This document shows, piece by piece, positions 22,199 to 24,721 of a stretch of 24,721 bases of DNA; position 1 is the stretch's first letter, and every line of letters begins with the position of its first letter. The position numbers and the translations under genes are program-made. Source of the DNA: a virus; the IMG/VR virus record IMGVR_UViG_3300037493_000622, positions 1 to 24,721 of that record, one strand, 5' to 3'. Under the pieces are notes generated by a model that was not told where the DNA came from, did not search any database, and saw only the letters and a list, made by a program, of their open reading frames with translations.

Positions 22199-22224
22199 AT
22201 AGCCCTACACGTTTGTAGAGCTAT
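22199..22224 (+). repeat. Stable hairpin in the intergenic region
   Basis: ATAGC and CTAC at 22199-22203 and 22205-22208 pair with GTAG and GCTAT at 22215-22218 and 22220-22224, with one C/A mismatch and a six-base loop. No T run follows, so it is not a typical terminator. A second, smaller hairpin AGCCT/AGGCT lies at 22248-22265. Confidence 0.5.
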
Positions 22225-22298
22225 CCTGTAATCAAATAATCAATATAAGCCTAAACCAAAAGGCTGAAATGGATAGCCAAATATATCACACTTAATAC

Positions 22299-22322
22299 TA
22301 TGTGCATAAGTATGTGAATAAG
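22299..22322 (-). promoter_or_regulatory. Two perfect DnaA boxes in a tandem 12-base repeat
   Basis: TGTGCATAA at 22301-22309 and TGTGAATAA at 22313-22321 are the reverse complements of TTATGCACA and TTATTCACA. Both fit the DnaA box TTATNCACA with no mismatch. They are part of a 12-base unit TATGTGNATAAG repeated exactly twice, differing only at the free base. They lie upstream of the nuclease/sigma operon and may serve origin binding or repression. Confidence 0.65.
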
Positions 22323-22325
22323 ATG

Positions 22326-22357
22326 TTGAAACGAAGTAAGTTAATAGTCTAATTTTG
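22326..22357 (+). promoter_or_regulatory. Candidate promoter for the nuclease-sigma operon
   Basis: TAATTTTG at 22350-22357 fits the Bacteroidota -7 box TAnnTTTG exactly. A TTG at 22326-22328 lies 21 bases upstream, slightly more than the usual spacing. Transcription would begin at or next to the ATG at 22363, implying a leaderless message. The DnaA boxes end 4 bases before the TTG, so a bound protein would affect polymerase. Confidence 0.45.
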
Positions 22358-22362
22358 AGCAC

Positions 22363-22710
22363 ATGAAAAATGAAGAGGCGCTAATTCAAGAGGCTGTTAT
22401 TAACTATGTTAATGCTCAGTATCCTGGCACTCTTTACTGTGCGAGTGCTGGAGGTGTTCGTACTTCCATGAGACAGGCTGTAATGATGAAGCGCACAGGA
22501 TATGTTAAAGGCTTCCCTGATATCTTTATCTATGAGCCTCGTGATGCCTTCCATGGTTTAGCTATTGAGATGAAACGTGAGAAGGGAGGAGTAGTAAGCT
22601 TACATCAGAAAGAGTGGCACAAGAAGCTAACTGAGAGGGGATATTTCTGCGCTATTTGTAAAGGCTTTGATGAGGCTAAAGTAATTATTGATGAGTACTT
22701 ACACCTCTGA
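22363..22710 (+). CDS. VRR-NUC domain nuclease
   Basis: The 115-residue protein is a minimal VRR-NUC endonuclease of the PD-(D/E)xK superfamily. It shows the family elements in order: EALIQEAVINYVN with Gln9, ASAGGVRTS at 27-35, GYVKGFPDIFIY with Asp53, LAIEMKREKGGV with Glu69 and Lys71, and SLHQKEWHKKL with Gln82. Asp53, Glu69 and Lys71 are the likely catalytic residues. Phage members may resolve branched DNA or aid repair and replication; the substrate is not predictable. It heads a four-gene operon with a sigma-like factor, overlapping it by 20 bases. Confidence 0.85.
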   Translation: MKNEEALIQEAVINYVNAQYPGTLYCASAGGVRTSMRQAVMMKRTGYVKGFPDIFIYEPRDAFHGLAIEMKREKGGVVSLHQKEWHKKLTERGYFCAICKGFDEAKVIIDEYLHL

Positions 22711-23191
22711 AATAAATAGATGCTATGCCGAATGGCGCAGAGTAGCAGCAACTGTTACAAGGTTAGATTTAGCTGATGAGCTTTTACATGACACGCTACT
22801 TAAGATATTAGAAAGTGATAAAGATAAATTACAGGATATTCATAACCGAGGTAAGCTAAACAATTACGTTAGCAACGCTATTAGACTATCTGCAAGGTGC
22901 AGTAACAGCTCATTTAACTACACTCGTTTAAGATTCGAAAAGATACGCAACGATCTAAAAGATGATATCATTGATGATGTGAATAAAAGCGTAGGAATGA
23001 GACTTGAGAATGAGCAGTTAGATATATTTATTAGTAGGCTGCCATACTTTGAGCGTGAGCTATTCTTTCTTTATGCCTTAGACGATTTCAGCTACCAAGA
23101 GTTAGCTAAAGAAACAGGCATACCTTTGAACTATCTTTACCGTACAATTAAGAAAGCTAAAGTAACACTTAGAAATTCGTTACAAATATGA
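22691..23191 (+). CDS. Sigma-70-family RNA polymerase sigma factor (small, region 2 + region 4)
   Basis: From ATG 22691 the product is 166 residues. Residues about 24-66 resemble sigma region 2 (RLDLADELLHDTLLKILESD, then NNYVSNAIRLSA, like the core-binding and melting helices). Residues about 108-164 resemble region 4: LPYFERELFFLYALDDFSYQ followed by ELAKETGIPLNYLYRTIKKA, a clear helix-turn-helix. The two-domain layout without region 1 or 3 is that of ECF-type factors. It probably directs host RNA polymerase to phage promoters. A TTG at 22688 adds one residue and is less likely. It overlaps both neighbours and is co-transcribed with the nuclease. Confidence 0.75.
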   Translation: MSTYTSEINRCYAEWRRVAATVTRLDLADELLHDTLLKILESDKDKLQDIHNRGKLNNYVSNAIRLSARCSNSSFNYTRLRFEKIRNDLKDDIIDDVNKSVGMRLENEQLDIFISRLPYFERELFFLYALDDFSYQELAKETGIPLNYLYRTIKKAKVTLRNSLQI

Positions 23192-23706
23192 CTAAAGAAA
23201 ACTACGCTGCGAGGATTGAAATCTGCAATAACTGCGAAGTATTTAACACTCGCTATAAGACATGTGGGCCTCCTACTAATGCAATCAATCCATTTGCTAA
23301 ACCAACTGAGCTTAATGGCATTACATTCAAGCCATGTGGCTGCCCTATAGATCACTTAGCAATGTATGCTGTCAAAGATTGCCCTGCAAAGAAATGGCCT
23401 ATCTTAGATGATAGATTAGTTATTGAGAATATGCTGGCCTTTATTGAATCTTTAAAAAGAAAGAATCAGGTAACGAGTCAAGATATGAAAGTAGTAGGTG
23501 AGCTGAGAAAGAAGTACACTAACTTAAATTACCCTGGTACAAGCTGTGGCCCATGTGCTAAGAAGTACGTAGATGATGTAGAGCAGCAGCTAATCTCCGA
23601 ACTAACTAAATTAGAATCAGCTCAAGCACTGATAGAATTAACTAACTTAGAGCTCACTCCTGAGCCAATACAAAAGAAAAGAAAAGCTAAACGTAAAAAA
23701 CTATGA
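23188..23706 (+). CDS. Cysteine-rich, probably zinc-binding protein, 172 aa
   Basis: The 172-residue protein has two cysteine clusters. The N-terminal one holds Cys13, Cys16, Cys26, Cys50, Cys52 and Cys65 (ICNNCEVF, YKTCGPP, KPCGCPIDH, KDCPAKKW) and looks like a zinc ribbon. The second is SCGPCAKKY at 119-127. The end is strongly basic (KKRKAKRKKL), suggesting nucleic acid binding. I have seen similar proteins in Bacteroidota phages but know no function. Sharing an operon with a sigma factor makes a role in transcription plausible. It overlaps the sigma gene by 4 bases. Confidence 0.6.
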   Translation: MTKENYAARIEICNNCEVFNTRYKTCGPPTNAINPFAKPTELNGITFKPCGCPIDHLAMYAVKDCPAKKWPILDDRLVIENMLAFIESLKRKNQVTSQDMKVVGELRKKYTNLNYPGTSCGPCAKKYVDDVEQQLISELTKLESAQALIELTNLELTPEPIQKKRKAKRKKL

Positions 23707-23894
23707 CTATATTAATTATCTACTTAGTAGGCTTCCTACTGCACACTGGCATACTCTGCCTAAACATTTACAGACATCAGAGGCACTTAGATTCATTCCA
23801 TTGGTATGCTTATGTGGGTGTTATCTTTACAGGCTTTGTATGGTTGCCATTTTGGATATACATTACTGCGCTACGTTTTCAACAGAAAAAATAG
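23703..23894 (+). CDS. Small membrane protein with two helices, 63 aa
   Basis: The 63 residues contain two membrane helices, at about 2-22 (TILIIYLVGFLLHTGILCLN) and 36-57 (YAYVGVIFTGFVWLPFWIYI), with a basic loop YRHQRHL and a basic end RFQQKK. It begins in an ATGA overlap with the cysteine-rich gene and is the last gene before the terminator. It might alter host membranes or block superinfection, but nothing in the sequence shows this. Confidence 0.5.
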   Translation: MTILIIYLVGFLLHTGILCLNIYRHQRHLDSFHWYAYVGVIFTGFVWLPFWIYITALRFQQKK

Positions 23895-23904
23895 TTTTGC
23901 ACAA

Positions 23905-23949
23905 ATGAATCTCGTAACAATTTTACTTATAGATTTGTCACATGTGTGA
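23905..23949 (+). other. 14-codon mini-ORF, possible leader peptide
   Basis: ATG at 23905 to TGA at 23947-23949 encodes MNLVTILLIDLSHV, in which eight of fourteen residues are Leu, Ile or Val. It lies five bases after a TAGTTTTG sequence (23892-23899) and 28 bases before a strong terminator. Its last three codons, CATGTGTGA, are perfectly complementary to the loop of that terminator. A leader-peptide role is a hypothesis. Confidence 0.3.
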
Positions 23950-23977
23950 AGTTAATTATAGAATGATTTAAGGTTTT

Positions 23978-24026
23978 ATATGCCTCCTTAGCGTCTCACA
24001 CATGCGCTTTGGGGGCTATATTTTTT
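23978..24026 (+). terminator. Strong rho-independent terminator with long loop
   Basis: The left arm at 23978-23993 pairs ATATGCCTCC with GGGGGC and ATAT at 24011-24021 (one bulge). AGCG at 23990-23993 pairs with CGCT at 24005-24008 across a symmetrical TT/TT internal loop. A run of six T follows to 24026. The 11-base loop is TCTCACACATG. It ends the nuclease-sigma operon. Confidence 0.8.
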
Positions 24027-24300
24027 ACAGAGGGAAGCGATTAACAGCAGTGTAAAGAATGAATTGAGCTACTGCGGGATAGTAACACAGCTCAGGAGTA
24101 TGGCTAAGGTATAAGCTCCAGGTTACTTAGGGTAGGCAATTACTCTAAAAGATAGATACCATGTTAGTGCACATTGCTGATGACACTAATTCATAATGGC
24201 GAAAGAACTCAAGCGACAAGCAGAGAGATAGTCATTTTAATGAGAGCCCAACACTTAGAGAAATCTTTGTGCTGGATACTTCTATCTCTCATTAGCTCAG
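24027..24300 (+). ncRNA. Candidate structured non-coding RNA
   Basis: No gene is supported here, but complementary pairs are frequent. The clearest element is a three-way junction at 24223-24290. GAGAGATAG (24223-24231) pairs with CTATCTCTC (24282-24290) and encloses a small TCAT/ATGA hairpin. Beside it is a second hairpin in which CCAACAC (24248-24254) pairs with GTGCTGG (24269-24275), topped by AGA-GAAA-TCT. Upstream are TTAGTG/CACTAA (24164-24169 and 24184-24189) within CCAT/ATGG, plus crossing pairs GCAGT/ACTGC and GAGCT/AGCTC that would form a pseudoknot. I do not recognise a known RNA class, and no promoter is clear. Confidence 0.4.
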
Positions 24301-24325
24301 AATCTAAGCTCTAAGCATAGAGTTA

Positions 24326-24389
24326 ATTAGCTAAAGCTATTAGCTAATAAGCAAAAGCTTAAAGTTAATTACACTAATAGATGTAATTA
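24326..24389 (+). repeat. Two tandem hairpins before the last operon
   Basis: ATTAGCTA (24326-24333) pairs with TAGCTAAT (24341-24348), and TAATTACA (24366-24373) pairs with TGTAATTA (24382-24389). Both have perfect 8-base arms and loops of 7 and 8 bases. They lie 16 bases before the ATG at 24406. They may be operators or leader structures that affect expression of the following genes. Confidence 0.5.
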
Positions 24390-24405
24390 CTAAACTAACT
24401 AACTT

Positions 24406-24555
24406 ATGAATGATAATAAGTATAACTTTTTGAGGGCTCAAGTCAAATTGTTTAATCCTAATATGACTGACTTAGAAATTGATAAGGAGTGCGAGAAGAT
24501 TCTAAATGCAGGAGAGGGTGGAGAGGATGAGAGCTGCCTTTATTGTGGATCTTAA
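24406..24555 (+). CDS. Small hypothetical protein, 49 aa
   Basis: ATG 24406 to TAA 24553-24555 gives 49 residues: MNDNKYNFLRAQVKLFNPNM, an acidic helix TDLEIDKECEKILNAGEGGE, and an end SCLYCGS with two close cysteines that might bind metal. It follows two hairpins and lies 9 bases before the next gene. I do not recognise the family. Codon use and length are reasonable for an early phage gene. Confidence 0.5.
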   Translation: MNDNKYNFLRAQVKLFNPNMTDLEIDKECEKILNAGEGGEDESCLYCGS

Positions 24556-24564
24556 ATAACTAAT

Positions 24565-24721
24565 ATGATATTAATACCAGCACAGCTTGAATCAGTAGGC
24601 ACAAGGAAAGATAAGACTCTTAAACTTACCTTTGGTACTAATGAGCTCACACCGGCACAGGCAGCTGAATTATTTGGCACAGCTAATCAGTTCGGTTATC
24701 TTGCATTTAAAGATGAGAGCT
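24565..24721 (+). CDS. Hypothetical protein, truncated by the window end
   Basis: ATG 24565 opens a frame still open at 24721, giving 52 residues. It starts MILIPAQLESVGTRKDKTLK followed by LTFGTNELTPAQAAELFGTA. The layout (strand, R-K-D-K-T-L-K-L, then a helix with L-T-P-A-Q-A-A-E-L-F) is one I recall from small unknown proteins near the replication or recombination genes of Bacteroidota phages. The function is unknown. Its 3' end is missing. Confidence 0.55.
   Translation, partial: MILIPAQLESVGTRKDKTLKLTFGTNELTPAQAAELFGTANQFGYLAFKDES

Larger units (their letters stand above)
21898..22362. other. Repeat-rich non-coding gap, candidate replication origin
   Basis: No convincing gene lies in these 465 bases. 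The gap is AT-rich and contains direct repeats at helical spacing (22013-22086), an inverted repeat enclosing a tandem 10-base repeat (22103-22136), two other hairpins (22199-22224 and 22248-22265) and a tandem pair of DnaA boxes (22299-22322). The combination of iteron-like repeats, DnaA boxes and AT-rich DNA is typical of replication origins. A packaging site is another possibility, because it follows the terminase gene. The role is inferred. Confidence 0.5.

Noticed and set aside
24027-24300. Group I intron, suggested by GAGAGATAGTC resembling a conserved core segment
   Set aside because: No matching GACTA partner strand is present upstream and no gene is interrupted here.
1-24721. tRNA genes, CRISPR arrays, insertion sequences or an integrase
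   Set aside because: I looked for T-loop sequences, regularly spaced repeats, transposase and recombinase motifs and saw none; a dedicated tRNA scan was not possible.

Overview
The window is part of a tailed double-stranded DNA phage (Caudoviricetes) genome whose host is almost certainly a member of the Bacteroidota. The genome is low in GC, every recognisable gene is on the plus strand, and genes are packed with ATGA or TAATG overlaps. Three things point to the host: most starts lack a Shine-Dalgarno sequence, there is one textbook Bacteroidota promoter (TTTG, 19 bases, TAnnTTTG) at 14791-14821, and the structural proteins look like families known from Bacteroidota phages. No integrase, excisionase or clear lysogeny repressor is visible. 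No tRNA, CRISPR array or insertion sequence was found.

Layout. 1-7484 is a tail/neck region: the end of an unknown gene, a small gene, an HK97 gp10-like tail completion protein, two large tail or baseplate proteins (the second ending in a beta-roll-like region that may bind receptors), a small membrane protein and the tape measure protein. 7514-13085 is the head region: XkdF-like prohead protease, scaffold, major capsid protein, a probable tail-tube or head-associated protein, an unknown small structural protein, a portal fused to an extra C-terminal domain, and a head-tail connector. 13088-14743 is a lysis cassette: a transpeptidase-like endolysin candidate, two small holin-like membrane proteins and two overlapping spanin-like genes. 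A terminator at 14766-14793 closes this late unit.

The promoter at 14791-14821 starts a unit of small genes and replication genes running to a terminator at 19347-19375. It holds an SSB-like protein, two small helix-turn-helix proteins, a protein with the DnaA DNA-binding domain but no ATPase domain, a small protein with a phage replication-type C-terminal domain, and several unknowns. A further unit (19390-21897) carries an unknown gene, a metallophosphoesterase and the large terminase subunit.

The 465-base gap after the terminase is rich in repeats. It holds helically spaced 21-base repeats, a tandem 10-base repeat inside an inverted repeat, and two perfect DnaA boxes in a tandem 12-base repeat. 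Together with the phage DnaA-domain protein this looks like a replication origin or control region. Beyond it is a short operon of VRR-NUC nuclease, sigma-70-like factor, cysteine-rich zinc-type protein and membrane protein, ending at a strong terminator (23978-24026). The terminator loop is perfectly complementary to the end of a 14-codon mini-ORF upstream, which suggests attenuation.

About 380 bases after that terminator appear non-coding but contain many paired segments, including a three-way junction with a GAAA loop, so a structured RNA is possible. The window ends in two small genes that probably begin another early unit. The module order (tail, then protease-scaffold-capsid, then portal-connector, then lysis, with terminase far downstream) departs from the usual terminase-portal-capsid-tail order.
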